From positions 1 to 55,955 of the forward strand of contig NZ_LGTB01000054.1 in assembly GCF_001238275.1 (NCBI RefSeq): DNA of 55,955 nucleotides, given 5' to 3'. Below are positions 33,164 to 43,293 of the stretch, one piece after another. The notes under the pieces were generated by a model. That model saw only the letters and a list, made by a program, of their open reading frames with translations. It made no database searches and was not told the DNA's origin. The position numbers were made by a program, and so were the translations under genes. Within the stretch, counting starts at the first letter, position 1. Each line of letters opens with the position of its first letter. Origin of the DNA: Bradyrhizobium viridifuturi (GTDB lineage: Bacteria; Pseudomonadota; Alphaproteobacteria; Rhizobiales; Xanthobacteraceae).

Positions 33164-35125
33164 TCAAGCGGCGGGCGTCGACCATTGCTTGTCTTGATGG
33201 AGCAGAGCGAAAATGTGATCCTCCGCGACCGGTCGACCGATGAGGTATCCTTGCACTTCATCACAATTGGTTTGACGCAAATAGTCGAGTTGCTCGGTCG
33301 TTTCGACGCCTTCGGCGACCACGCCGATCCGCAGGTCCCGCGTCAGTGCGATGATCGATTTTACGATCGCCGCATTATCCGGTCGCCTCAGCATGTCCCG
33401 TATGAAAGACTGATCGATCTTGATGCGAGTGTAAGGCAGTTTCAGCAAATAAGTCAGCGACGAATATCCCGTTCCGAAATCGTCAAGTGCCACCGTCACT
33501 CCCAATTGCAGGAGTGACGTCAGGATCGATGACGCCGGCGCGTACTTCGAGATCAGCATCGACTCGGTTATTTCGATTTCGAGACGATGAGGAGCAACTC
33601 TGGCTTGGGAGAGGGCCTGCACGATTGTCTGCAGGATGCCGGTGTTATGAAATTGAGCCGCCGAAAAATTCACGGCGACCCTGAGGTCCGACGGCCAGTT
33701 CGATAGCGTCGCGCATGCGCGTCGGAGCACCCACTCACCGATTCCGTGGATCAGTCCGGTTTCTTCGGCGATTGGGATGAACTCGGTCGGGGAAATTATT
33801 CCACGGACAGGATGCCGCCAGCGAAGCAACGCCTCAAAGCCGGTGATTCGGTTCGCGTGAATATCAAAGAACGGTTGGTAGAGGAGGAACAGTTCGTCTC
33901 TGTCGATCGCGAACTCCAGATCCCGCTGCAGCGCCCTGCGCTCGTGCGCTGATTTGTCGTCGTTGATCTCAAAGAAGCAGATCGTTCCCGGCCCCGCCTG
34001 CTTGGCACGATAGAGCGCAATGTCGGCATTCCTCAGGAGCACATGAGGTACGTCGCCGTCGCGCGGGGCCACTGCGATTCCGATGCTAGTCGCGCCCGCG
34101 ATCTCGCATCTTTCGATCGCGAATGGTTCGGCGAAGGCGCCGACAAACCGCTCGGCGATTTCCAAGGCGTCCTCCACCTTGGTCAGATTGGTCATAACAA
34201 GCGCAAATTCATCACCGCCGATGCGCGCAACGGTATCGGTCTGCCGTACGCATCGCTGTAGTCTCACCGCCGCCTGCACGAGAAATTCATCGCCAGCGAG
34301 GTGGCCGAATTTGTCGTTCACGTCCTTGAAGCGATCGAGGCCGAGAAGAAGAACCGCAAATTCCTCGCCCGTGCGGGCGAGCCTATTGAGGGCACCTTCT
34401 AAGCTCTCATTGAAGGCAAAACGGTTCGGAAGTTGGGTCAGGGTATCCCGTCGGCCCCTCCTTTCGGCCTCCAGTTGAGCAATAGCGCGTCTGGTAAATT
34501 CGAAGGAATGGGCGAAAACGCCGCGCAGGAGCACGAAGCCATAGGCCACGACCAGGATAGCGACGAGCAGATAGGCGAAATCGTCGTTCTTGCCGAGGCA
34601 AATTGCCGTACCCACAAAGATCGGAGCCGTGAACGCAACTGCCGCCGCCGGAATCGTGGCGAAGGCGAATGCGCCACCTGCAAGCATTCCAGAGCAGAGA
34701 CATGTAATGACGAGCTGCCCGCCATTGGATGCGTTCGCGAAGAAAGCCACCGGCACAATTGCCCAGGCGGTCCCGAGAACCAGCGCATTCCGTACCAGCC
34801 GGTGCATGGCCTGGCGCGACACGAACTGAGGCTTCGTCATCAGTCGTGATGAACGCGCTTTCAGGCCTATCGATAGCGCGCCGCAGACGACAGTCGCCGC
34901 CCAGATCAGGGCAACGTTTCTGTCGGGCGAATGCCAAAGGGCAATTGCGAGCACGGTCGCATTGCAGGCGTTGGCCAGCATGATGCCCAGCGAATAGCCA
35001 AGCACGAGGGAGATCTGCTCGGCACGAATGTATCCTGCAACCGCTTCATCAGTGACCGGCCCGCCAAATGCCGCCAAATCTCCGGCTAGGAGCTTCGAAA
35101 GCCAGGAGTTCAGATATGCTCTCAT
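33164..35125 (-). CDS. Membrane GGDEF-EAL cyclic-di-GMP protein
   Basis: A 653-residue protein: about six membrane helices in residues 30-205 (for example LVVAYGFVLLRGVF), a GGDEF domain with intact RIGGDEF (residues 302-307), and an EAL domain with intact EAL (431-433), DDFGTGYSS and EGVET motifs. Both the diguanylate-cyclase and the phosphodiesterase active sites look complete, so the net direction cannot be told. I start at the ATG at 35125; the frame extends to a TTG at 35218 without membrane-type sequence. It is a stand-alone gene. Confidence 0.85.
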   Translation of the reverse strand: MRAYLNSWLSKLLAGDLAAFGGPVTDEAVAGYIRAEQISLVLGYSLGIMLANACNATVLAIALWHSPDRNVALIWAATVVCGALSIGLKARSSRLMTKPQFVSRQAMHRLVRNALVLGTAWAIVPVAFFANASNGGQLVITCLCSGMLAGGAFAFATIPAAAVAFTAPIFVGTAICLGKNDDFAYLLVAILVVAYGFVLLRGVFAHSFEFTRRAIAQLEAERRGRRDTLTQLPNRFAFNESLEGALNRLARTGEEFAVLLLGLDRFKDVNDKFGHLAGDEFLVQAAVRLQRCVRQTDTVARIGGDEFALVMTNLTKVEDALEIAERFVGAFAEPFAIERCEIAGATSIGIAVAPRDGDVPHVLLRNADIALYRAKQAGPGTICFFEINDDKSAHERRALQRDLEFAIDRDELFLLYQPFFDIHANRITGFEALLRWRHPVRGIISPTEFIPIAEETGLIHGIGEWVLRRACATLSNWPSDLRVAVNFSAAQFHNTGILQTIVQALSQARVAPHRLEIEITESMLISKYAPASSILTSLLQLGVTVALDDFGTGYSSLTYLLKLPYTRIKIDQSFIRDMLRRPDNAAIVKSIIALTRDLRIGVVAEGVETTEQLDYLRQTNCDEVQGYLIGRPVAEDHIFALLHQDKQWSTPAA

Positions 35126-37607
35126 TCCGGGACCCTGCAGGACTGGTTGTAACGTTGGCGCCAGCTCTGGAAGGTCGCGGCAAATCTTTGACAAAAGATA
35201 AACTCTTGATTGTACCAACGCCTCGCGACACCTCCCGACGCACCGGATTCATTGCTGAAGCTTGGACCGGTTAAAATTGAAGACGAACTCCGTTCGTTTC
35301 GTACAGAACCATCGTTTTATCGGATCGCAAATCAGAGCTTACTCGCATGCGGAAAGCATCAGCACCGCCGAATAGAACGGCTGGGTGCGAGATCGATCGG
35401 GCCTGACGAAGGGATGGCGGCCGCGCGCATTCCGCGGTTGGGGCGCGTGCTCCGACGACTTTCTCTTTGCGTGCCTCGCGGATCGCTGTCCTGCTGCACG
35501 GCACGCCAGCCACTAAAAGGGGCGATCTTTCGGCAAAGGTGCCAACGATTTTCAGCGTGTCAAAATCGCACTGCAGCTCTCTTACCCTGGAGCGCAACCA
35601 GCAGGCGAACCGCAATCTGCGCTGATTGCCGCGCCGGTGTTTGGCGGGCCTCACGACTGGCATGCCAATCCTCCGCGGCTGGCGGCTTCCAGGAGTCTGC
35701 AGGCGACATGAGTTCGAGCGCCATTCTCGTGACGCGATACATCTTCGCACACTTCGTCCAGAACCGCTCGCAACAGGGCAGCCAATTCGGAATCGACCAG
35801 ACGAAATACCTCAATCCCTCGACAATGATCATGTTTCGGCGTGTATCGAGCGCAATCCCGTCTCGCGGCGATGGGTTTTGTTGAGCTGGATCAAGCGAAC
35901 ATGGTTCTTGACCCTGCCCAGCATCCCGAAAAGTGGACTAAGAATGGTGACGGTGAATGGCAGCGCGCGGATAAACCTGCACTGTATCTCTCTAAAGCTC
36001 GGGACACCAAGGACAGCGATGCCGAGAGTGTAACAAGCATCTCGACCGATTCGTGCGACAATAACGTTGATGTAGACAAACTCACTGAAGCGCTCGACGA
36101 GCTCCTCGCTTAACAATAGGCGGTTTGTCCAATGCTCCCGGCAGCAGCCATTCTGCTTCCAGAGGTGGCGGCCATAGACCCATTGCTGAAGGTAATTGGC
36201 TTCTTTGCGAACTTTGACGAGCGCCGACCAAAATTGTGGGCGCGGCTGTAGAGAACCCAACGTGTATCAGACTTCGTAGGGACTCCTCCTTCGGAAACGA
36301 CTTTTTTGCCGAACGCATAGTCCGGCAAGTTACGAACGTTTCAGCTCGCAGTCTGAGTTGCCGCCGCCGGGCCAGCCAGTCGTTCTTGATTACGAAACGT
36401 TCTCGGTCGGACGCTTAGCCGGCTAACCTCCAGCACCGGTTGTAGGCCGATGACTTCGCATCGGTCGGTCGAGGCACAGCCGTCCTTCGGGCAGATCCAT
36501 CGATCGAAGAGGTCGTTTCGTGCGCTCGATCCAGACAGAGCTGACATCAAGGACAACGCGGCGACGCCGAGTCCCGCTGAGAAGCCGGCCCAACGAAGAT
36601 GCTTGCGCTGCTCTGAGTGACGCAACAAAGACGAGGACGGCGAGAGCTCCAGCTGCGTGATCCAGTCAACCTCACTCGACGTGACGTTATCAGCCCATCG
36701 CCGAACCCTTGTCCCGCGGGTCCGGGCGCGGTCACTCGCAGAGCTCCGCATCGACAAATCCGGCCAGAGCGTGGCCACTCAAACAATGGCAGCCTCCGGG
36801 CGATCACCTGGCCGAAAACACGCAATTGCCTGCGGCCTGTGCCACGTGCGCATTCTGTCGGACAAGCGCGCTTCATGTCTGAAACCCGCCTCCGACTGTC
36901 TTCGAAAGCCACATTGCGTAAAAACGACGCGGGAGCGCCCCTTGAATAATGCTGGCCCAAATCCTGCACCGGCTATCTGCGCCAGGAAGCTTAACGATGG
37001 CAACAAGATGGGATTCGCGTTTGGGCCTTGATCCGTCAATCGACAATGCGGTTGCCGCGCCCGAGGTCGTTTGTCTGCACCACGCTGGGAGAACGCAAGA
37101 CGTTCCTGCTTGCCACGACCTCGCGCGGCATCGGTCATGCGACCGGACAATTGCGCTCAGAAGAGGGCCGGCGCATGTTCACTTTCACGCGGCACGCCTT
37201 CGGTGGTGGGCGATCTCGGTGGGATTCGGAGACAGACAACCATGTCCGTGTAGATCCAAGCATTCGTCGGATGGTGCGGTGGGCCACCGTCAAGGTCGCG
37301 AAAGGGCTTGCCGGCGCACCGCTACACTTAGTGAGCCGCGACGCCGGCATTTCGTCATCGACACCGGGCCGTACCCGGCAGATGCCGTTTAATGGCTTCA
37401 TTCGAAAGCTGGATGAGGCTGCTCCATGTCAATCTGCCTGGCCTAACCCTCCTCCCGCGAGACCCCTTTCCCGCGATCAATGCGGCCTCGGTAATGATCG
37501 TCGACATGGCTCGATCAGTAACCTGGCCGCGGAACCCCCAGCACCGCCATTGCCTTCCGCGTCAAGGCTGACGGTTGCCTGCTCGCCCTGAAGCAAGGCG
37601 TCAATAC
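35126..37607. other. 2.5-kb stretch of debris between GGDEF-EAL and DUF3422 genes
   Basis: Many short frames on both strands but no recognisable domain. One stretch with natural protein character is at 35841-36113. A minus-strand frame near 36341-36778 has one hydrophobic segment (WAGFSAGLGVAALSLMSALS), but no family is apparent. The region is probably remnants of lost genes. Confidence 0.4.
35841..36113 (+). CDS. Hypothetical hydrophilic protein or C-terminal fragment
   Basis: A 90-codon frame whose second half has lower GC and natural composition: KNGDGEWQRADKPALYLSKA, SVTSISTDSCDNNVDVD and a closing KLTEALDELLA. The first 15 codons are less convincing, so it may be the tail of a longer lost protein. 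Acidic and soluble; no family recognised. Confidence 0.35.
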   Translation: MYRAQSRLAAMGFVELDQANMVLDPAQHPEKWTKNGDGEWQRADKPALYLSKARDTKDSDAESVTSISTDSCDNNVDVDKLTEALDELLA

Positions 37608-38933
37608 ATGATTGATGAACTGGATCTGCGAACCTTCACGCGACATCCGCAACGCGACGCTGTGCTCGGCGAAGTGCACGCGCGCCCTTTCACGCGCCTG
37701 GTTTCGCCCTTCAGCGTGATCCACTTCGCTTTTCTTGCACAGGGCGAAGCGGCCACGAGCGATCGCTGCCGCTTTATCGATTTTTGCCTCGAGCGCAATC
37801 TTACGCCGCCTGAGCAATCGGCGAAACTTCATCAGATTGTCATTGGTCCAGCTACGCTACGCTGGGAGCAGCATTCGGAATTCACAACATTCACCTGGAT
37901 CTGGACTAACGCAAATCGTTCTGCCGCAGACCAATTTGACAAAGTTGATGGTACCGTCCGATCGCTGATCCGCGCGTTGCGTCAGACTGGACAGTTGCTG
38001 GTCGCGATCAGGCTAGAAGTGGAGCAGGACGCCTCGCCGACCAGGCGGGCCGAACAGATTTTTGACAAGAACAGCCTGGCCATGGTTGCCACAAAGAGCG
38101 GTGCAGGTGTAGCGGCCTCAGACTTCCGCGTAGACGAAAAAGGCTTCACGAAAATCCTCGTCTGCGACCTCGGGTTGACGTCGCACGATCTCGGAGCGTT
38201 GGTGCAACGGCTCCTGGAAATCGAGACCTACCGTCCGTTGGCGCTTCTTGGCTTGTCGACGGCCCTTGAGCTTGCACCATCCGTCGATCGCATCGACCGG
38301 CGTCTTGTTGAGGCACTCGAGAAAATGCAAAGCGGTGAAGGGCTGCAGTTCAACAACCATCTGCTTGCCGAGCTGACGGCGCTGGCCGCATCTTTCGAAA
38401 GAGGCGCGACCGGCAGCCTGTTTCGCTTCGGCGCCAGCAGGGCCTATAACGAGCTGGTCCAATCGCGACTGTCCATCATTGAGGGCAACGATGTCTCGGG
38501 CTATCCAACCTGGTCGTCGTTTCTGGCGCGCCGCATGGCGCCGGCGATGCGAACCTGCGCGACCGTGGAGGATCGTCAGGCGACTCTCTCGGTCAAGCTC
38601 GCGCGTACCGCCGATCTGTTGCGAACTCGGGTCGACGTCGAAATCGAACGACAGAATCGTGACCTGTTGCAGGCCATCAACGAGCGCGCGAGACAGCAAC
38701 TTCGGCTGCAGTGCACGGTCGAGGGATTGTCGGTCGCGGCGATAGGATATTATGTGGTCAGCCTGTTTAGCTATCTTGCCAAGGGCGCGCATCATGTCGG
38801 ACTGCGAGTAGAGCCCTCGTTCCTGACCGCAACCTTCGTGCCGATCGCGGTCGGCGTCATCTGGCTGGTGAGTTACAATGTCCGAAAGCGACACTTCAAG
38901 CACGACGACGCGCCCTCGGTTACTTACGACTAG
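37608..38933 (+). CDS. DUF3422 membrane protein
   Basis: A 441-residue protein with the DUF3422 N-terminus (MIDELDLRTFTRHPQRDAVL and the signature EVHARPF) and two C-terminal membrane helices (VEGLSVAAIGYYVVSLFSYL and FLTATFVPIAVGVIWLVSYN). The large middle region is cytoplasmic and helical. Function of the family is not established. I start at the ATG at 37608; the in-frame ATG at 37575 is poorer. Length is normal for the family. It is a single-gene unit followed by a hairpin. Confidence 0.82.
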   Translation: MIDELDLRTFTRHPQRDAVLGEVHARPFTRLVSPFSVIHFAFLAQGEAATSDRCRFIDFCLERNLTPPEQSAKLHQIVIGPATLRWEQHSEFTTFTWIWTNANRSAADQFDKVDGTVRSLIRALRQTGQLLVAIRLEVEQDASPTRRAEQIFDKNSLAMVATKSGAGVAASDFRVDEKGFTKILVCDLGLTSHDLGALVQRLLEIETYRPLALLGLSTALELAPSVDRIDRRLVEALEKMQSGEGLQFNNHLLAELTALAASFERGATGSLFRFGASRAYNELVQSRLSIIEGNDVSGYPTWSSFLARRMAPAMRTCATVEDRQATLSVKLARTADLLRTRVDVEIERQNRDLLQAINERARQQLRLQCTVEGLSVAAIGYYVVSLFSYLAKGAHHVGLRVEPSFLTATFVPIAVGVIWLVSYNVRKRHFKHDDAPSVTYD

Positions 38934-38953
38934 ATCTCCTCGAGGGAATCGGT

Positions 38954-38971
38954 GCGTCCGTCCGGGGACGC
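38954..38971 (+). terminator. Hairpin after the DUF3422 gene
   Basis: GCGTCC / GGACGC with a 6-nt loop lies 20 bp past the stop. There is no T-tract, so it is a weak terminator candidate. Confidence 0.35.
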
Positions 38972-39029
38972 TCGCATGGTCGTGGTGCGACGCTGCCGCA
39001 AGATCGCGGCCATCTCCCGCGCAGGGTAA

Positions 39030-39058
39030 TGCCCCGCCCGGACCAGCCGGGCGAGGCA
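39030..39058 (-). terminator. Hairpin terminator after the DUF736 gene
   Basis: Twelve-base arms with one mismatch (TGCCCCGCCCGG / CCGGGCGAGGCA) and a 5-nt loop, 12 bp beyond the DUF736 stop on the minus strand. A strong stem without a long T-run. Confidence 0.5.
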
Positions 39059-39070
39059 TCGTGGATCGAG

Positions 39071-39394
39071 TCAGTCGCCGTTGCGACGGCTGGGGCGGGA
39101 CCAGATCAGGCTGAAGCCCTCGCCTTCCTCGTCGGCGAAGAGATTGGCGAAGATCGGAGCGGTGAAGCTCGGATCGTCGAGCTTGAGGCTCAGATAGTCG
39201 CGACCCTCGTTGGAGCGCTTGGACCAGCCGGCCCCGATCTCGGCCCGGCCGACGTAGATGCGGTGGCTCGGAGCGTTGTCGTTGGAGCGGTTGGTCTCGG
39301 CGACGATACGGACGCCCTTGGCTTGCAGGCTCAGGGTGACAATCTCGCCCTGGAAATCGTTGCCCACCTTCTTGAAAGTACCGATGTTAGCCAT
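39071..39394 (-). CDS. DUF736 protein
   Basis: A 107-residue protein starting MANIGTFKKVGNDFQGEIVT, with VGRAEIGAGWSKRSNEGRDY and PIFANLFADEEGEGFSLIW, the family's conserved pieces. DUF736 genes are a constant part of rhizobial ICE and plasmid accessory modules; the function is unknown. The start at 39394 has AGGAGAAG at the right distance; the frame is open to 39430 without a better site. Confidence 0.87.
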   Translation of the reverse strand: MANIGTFKKVGNDFQGEIVTLSLQAKGVRIVAETNRSNDNAPSHRIYVGRAEIGAGWSKRSNEGRDYLSLKLDDPSFTAPIFANLFADEEGEGFSLIWSRPSRRNGD

Positions 39395-39792
39395 GTCACT
39401 TCTCCTGTTGTGTTTCGAGCCCGCGACCACCGCGGCCTCGATGGCGATCTAAAGGCCGAGGACGATCGGCGACGCACCCCTTGCGGGCCGGAGCGCAGCG
39501 GAGGACGCCGTTGTGGCGACTTTCTTGGCTCGCGAGGAATGGGCGAAGCCCAGGGGAAGAAAGTCGCATCAACGGCGTTGCGGCTCAGACGATCGAGGCG
39601 GAGCCGGTCTTCGGCCAGATCAAGCCATCTAAGAGGCCACGTGCGTCCGCGGGCTGGATCGCAAGCTCGGGAGAAGACTTGGCAAATCTCGGTTGGGCTG
39701 CACAAGAGGTTGGAACGAATCGGCGAACAAAGAGAAACAACCTGCCGCAAAGGGCGATGTCGTGATGAGAGAACAATCGAGAACGACTCACC

Positions 39793-39978
39793 GTGCCAAG
39801 CGAAGGGATGGGTCCGGCCGAGATCCGCGCAGCCTGGTCGAAGCGCTGCGAAGGGGCTCGCGATAGCTCTCACTCCAGCCACTTGCCACCGTTCAATATA
39901 CCGATCCTGCGCAACCTGTTCGATGAAGAAGGTGACGATGGATCATCATTCGCGCGTTGCGGCCATGAGAAAGGTTGA
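39793..39978 (+). pseudogene. Degenerate DUF736 copy on the opposite strand
   Basis: The plus-strand frame contains AEIRAAWSKRCEGARD, then PFNIPILRNLFDEEGDDG, which parallels AEIGAGWSKRSNEGRD and APIFANLFADEEGEG of the intact DUF736 protein 400 bp away. The N-terminal half is missing. It is the relic of a second DUF736 gene in inverted orientation. Confidence 0.6.
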
Positions 39979-40341
39979 GACTGTTGCCCCACCAGTTCAG
40001 CCGGCTCCAACAGGCGGGTCTTCGCAAGCAAGAACAGTCACCTGCGTCCATGTCGCGCCGCCAACGCAAAACGCGTCAGCAGCCCGATCCCCGCAAGCGT
40101 GAGCACCAGGTGCGACGGAAAAGGCCAGGCCGCCACTGACCGCACTAAGGCGGCGCGGCATAACGAGCCAATGCGTGGTGTGGTCAGAACAAGACCAGGC
40201 GCGAGCATGGTGGCGGCTTCATTCGGATGGATTAGGAAGGCGTCTTCCACCACCGTCGCAAGCCGCGACTTTGGAACCAAAGCTGGACGCGCCGGAGTGA
40301 CAGGCGTCCAGCTCCGCTCGATAGTTTGGAAAAGACGGCGC
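39979..40341. other. Stretch without a clear gene
   Basis: About 360 bp. A minus-strand frame ends LTLAGIGLLTRFALAARHGR, hinting at the hydrophobic tail of a lost gene; nothing is recognised. Confidence 0.35.
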
Positions 40342-41265
40342 TCACGCGCCACCGAATTTCCAGACGGGGATGCCGAAACGCCTCGCCTTGTCGGCGAGGT
40401 TGTCCTGGATTCCCGTACCCGGAAAATGCATGACGCCGATCGGCAAGAGCTCGAGCATGGCATCATTGCGCTTGAAGGGGGCTGCCTTGGCGTGCTTCGT
40501 CCAGTCGGGCTTGAATGCGATCTGGGTCACCTTGCGGCTCGTCGCCCATTTGGAAGCGATCAGTTCGGCCCCCTTGGGTGAGCCGCCATGGAGCAGGACC
40601 ATGTCGGGATGTTTGGCGTGAACCTTGTCGAGGCGATCCCAGATGAGGCGGTGGTCGTTGAAGTCGAGCCCGCCGGTGAGTGCGATCTTCGGTCCTGCCG
40701 GCAACATGACCTCGGTTTGGGAGCGGCGCTTGGCGGCGATGAAGTCGCGGGAGTCGATCATCGCTGCCGTGAGCGTGCGGTGGCTCACCAGCGAGCCCGA
40801 CCGAGGACGCCAGGACGAGCCGGTGTGAACCTCAAACTGCTCCATCGCCTGGTCGCGGAAGAGTTCCAGGCAATTTCGGCGCTCGATCAGGGTGATGCCC
40901 TCCGCCGTCAGGCGCTCGAGCTCGACCGATCGCACCTCTGACCCATTCTGCTCCCGCTGGCTTTTGTGCTGCGCTTGTTCATTGTCGTCGAGCTGTCGTT
41001 CGATACGATCGACGGCCCGGTGGAACAGGTTGACTGTTGACCAGAGGAGTTCGCTGAGATCGGGTTCAAGCCGCGTATTGCTCATCGTGGCGACCAGCAC
41101 GTCGAACATATCGACGATGGTACCGGCGATCATCCGGCCCTCGGGAAGAGGTCTTGGATCTGGCTGGTCGTCGAAGGGGCGATAGCCGAAGAGCTGCAAT
41201 TCGGTGAGGACGTGTTCGCTCGGAGACGGGGCATGCGTCGGTTCGATGTCGTCGTGGTCGGTCAT
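40342..41265 (-). CDS. DUF2493 domain protein
   Basis: A 307-residue protein. The C-terminal domain (KIALTGGLDFNDHRLIWDRL, DMVLLHGGSPKGAELIASKW, WTKHAKAAPFKRNDAML) is the DUF2493 fold, related to SLOG-type nucleotide-binding proteins. The N-terminal 200 residues are helical. These proteins belong to the ICE accessory block; their ligand is unknown. The start at 41265 (MTDHDDIEPTHAPSPSEHVL) follows AAAAGGA; the in-frame extension to 41322 is not needed. Confidence 0.82.
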   Translation of the reverse strand: MTDHDDIEPTHAPSPSEHVLTELQLFGYRPFDDQPDPRPLPEGRMIAGTIVDMFDVLVATMSNTRLEPDLSELLWSTVNLFHRAVDRIERQLDDNEQAQHKSQREQNGSEVRSVELERLTAEGITLIERRNCLELFRDQAMEQFEVHTGSSWRPRSGSLVSHRTLTAAMIDSRDFIAAKRRSQTEVMLPAGPKIALTGGLDFNDHRLIWDRLDKVHAKHPDMVLLHGGSPKGAELIASKWATSRKVTQIAFKPDWTKHAKAAPFKRNDAMLELLPIGVMHFPGTGIQDNLADKARRFGIPVWKFGGA

Positions 41266-41642
41266 CGCAAGAGATCCTTTTGGCGGAGCGGCCGCGCCCA
41301 TCGCGGCCTTCGTGGCGATCACTCAGACGGCGGGCGGAACGGGCCAGAACCCGGAGCGGCTTGTCCGCCCAGGCCCGCAGGGCGTGGGTGGAAGCGAAGG
41401 GCCGAAGCGGCAGCGGAGGATGGCGAAGACCGGCTATTTTGCTTCGCGATGCAAAGCGCGCTCGCCAAATCGCGATCGTGTCTTCTCATTGCCTGCGCGC
41501 GGCGGAAAATGGCCGGACGCAGCCATTGCCGGCCCGGGCCGCTTGCCGTCCGATCGCCCGCTAGAAGGGCCGAAGGTCGCGTCCTCTCCGCCAATTGGGT
41601 TCGGCTATGACCGATCTTTCGCCATCGGTCGAATTACCGCGA
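41266..41642. other. Leader region of the DUF2493 gene
   Basis: About 375 bp of high-GC sequence upstream of the DUF2493 start. It contains a motif (GCGGCCTTCGTGGCGATC, within 41303-41320) that also occurs, with small changes, in front of the DUF736 gene at about 39431-39449. No credible gene. Confidence 0.4.
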
Positions 41643-42703
41643 CTACCCGGCCTCGATCGTGGACGAGCGCAGGAAGCGGGCGGCATCGTCAGGAACAAGT
41701 TGAAGCCGCAACGCTGCCCGGAGAACCTCAAGGCCGAAGACATGCAGATCTTCATTGAAGTCGCCGAGCCAAGGCGATAGCGAGATCGCTTCACGCCGGC
41801 GTCCTCCGCGCGCCGGGTAAGGATGGCTTGTACGGCGTCTCCGGCGGCATCGGCGTCACGGGCGATATAGAGCCGACGCAAGCCAGCCGGCAGCAACATG
41901 GCTGAGAGATGATTGGCCGAAAGCGCAGCAGCCATCGGCAAGGTCGGCAGGACGCAGCGCAGCGACAGCATGGTCTCGATGCCCTCGCCGGCAGCGAGCA
42001 CATCATCCACCAGGCCGAAACGAACAGCGTTACCGAGCAAGTCGCCCATGGCGCGCCGTGGGGTGTCGATGGGAGCCTTGCCGAGCCGGATGCGATCAAA
42101 GCCGTCCGGATCGAGCCAGGTGCGATGCACGCCGCATATCCGCCCATCAAGATTCGTGACGCTGGCTATCATCGCTGGCCATGTTTCCATCGGCAAATGC
42201 TCGTCGGGTCGATAGTAGCAACGTGGATGGAAGCGCAAGCTGCCGCTATGGTGGATACTGACTATTCCGCGACGCCGCAAATAAGCTTCGACCACCGTAC
42301 CGTCGATGGAGCTGGACATTGCAAACAGGCGACGGGCGGCTTGCGGCGAACCGGCTCGCGCCGCTGGAGCGTCGGCTTTCGGGGCGGCTTGCTGCTCGCA
42401 ACGAGGTAGCGTTAGAAAGCGTCGCGCCTCCTCGGCAACCTTGCGAAAATCGCGTAAAGCCATACTTTCGCGGATGATATCGAGCAGGTCCCCATGTTCT
42501 CCGGTGGCGGCATCGGTCCACTTTCCGGCGGGCCCCTTTGTCGATACCTGGAGCCGTACGAACAACGAGCGTCCTGGCGTATTGCGAACGTCGCCAACCA
42601 CCCAGTACCGCCCCACCCGCTTGCCATTGGACAGATAGTGTCGGCATACGCCCTCGGCCTCGCGTGCGAGGCGGCGTACCAATTCTGAGACATCAAAGAC
42701 CAT
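41643..42703 (-). pseudogene. Toprim/primase-like protein (DUF7146) with a one-base frameshift
   Basis: The frame from the ATG at 42703 encodes an N-terminal zinc-less primase-like region (WTDAATGEHGDLLDIIRESM) and a Toprim domain with EGIETMLSLRC and the DxD-type IARDADAAGDAV. At about 41793, after EDAGV, the proper reading switches frame and continues AISLSPWLGDFNEDLHVFGL to a TAG at 41643-41645; this tail is the normal C-terminus. A single missing G (GTGAAGCG for GTGGAAGCG) explains it. The unshifted frame runs on with poor sequence to 41561. The Toprim core is complete, so partial function cannot be excluded. Confidence 0.72.
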
Positions 42704-42801
42704 CACGCGTCCTCCCGCTCAACGAAAGGGATCAAGTTGAGTTTGCTTAAGAGGATGTCGCGCGACGGCGACAGCTTGATCTTCCAAACGGCGCTTGCCA
42801 T
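42703..42801 (-). pseudogene. Possible parB remnant (first ~20 codons) upstream of the Toprim gene
   Basis: A 32-codon frame, MASAVWKIKLSPSRDILLSK then LNLIPFVEREDA, ends in a TGA that overlaps the Toprim ATG (TGATG). Its first 20 residues resemble the N-terminus of ParB-type proteins found in this place in rhizobial ICEs (M-x-x-A-V-x-K-I-x-L-S-x-S-R-D-I). The rest of parB would have been deleted, with a strong GGGAGG site before the Toprim start retained. Confidence 0.45.
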
Positions 42802-43293
42802 GTCAGCTTCTCCGAACCGGGCGGCCGGGAGCCTCTCTCGGCCTCCAACCCGTTCGCGGACAAGCCTGTCCAGCTCTCGCTCTCGCTTTCGGCGGCAAAT
42901 GGCGTTCGTTGGCGTGTGCCGCGCTATCGGAAAAAACCAGGTCGCGCCGTCACATGGCGGATCGGATGAAGCTCAAATGGCCGCCGGCGGTGGCAGAGGC
43001 GATTATGTTGACTGCCCCTGAGCCAAGACGTTGGGGCGAACACGAAGCTGAACGCACGGAAATGGGTTCGTGGCAGCGATTGTATGAATCAGCCGATCGT
43101 GTCGACGCGAGAAGCCAGAGATTCCGATGTCGTCGTCGCAATCCCTGCGCGGGTCTCGATCCCGCAAGAATTCGAAACTGCCCGGACCTGGCAGTCCGCG
43201 ATGGACATGACGGCGAGAGAGCAGCGCCCATCACCCCTGAACGTAAGGGTAGGCGTACCAGGCCGGAGACCAGGATCTCCGGCTTGGCTGACA
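42802..43293. other. Gap between DUF932 and Toprim genes
   Basis: About 490 bp between the DUF932 stop and the parB-like remnant. No credible coding frame; related elements often have an anti-restriction (ArdC-type) gene nearby, which I do not see. Confidence 0.4.

Noticed and set aside
38118..39059. 313-codon minus-strand frame
   Set aside because: Antisense to DUF3422; no motif and no ribosome site.
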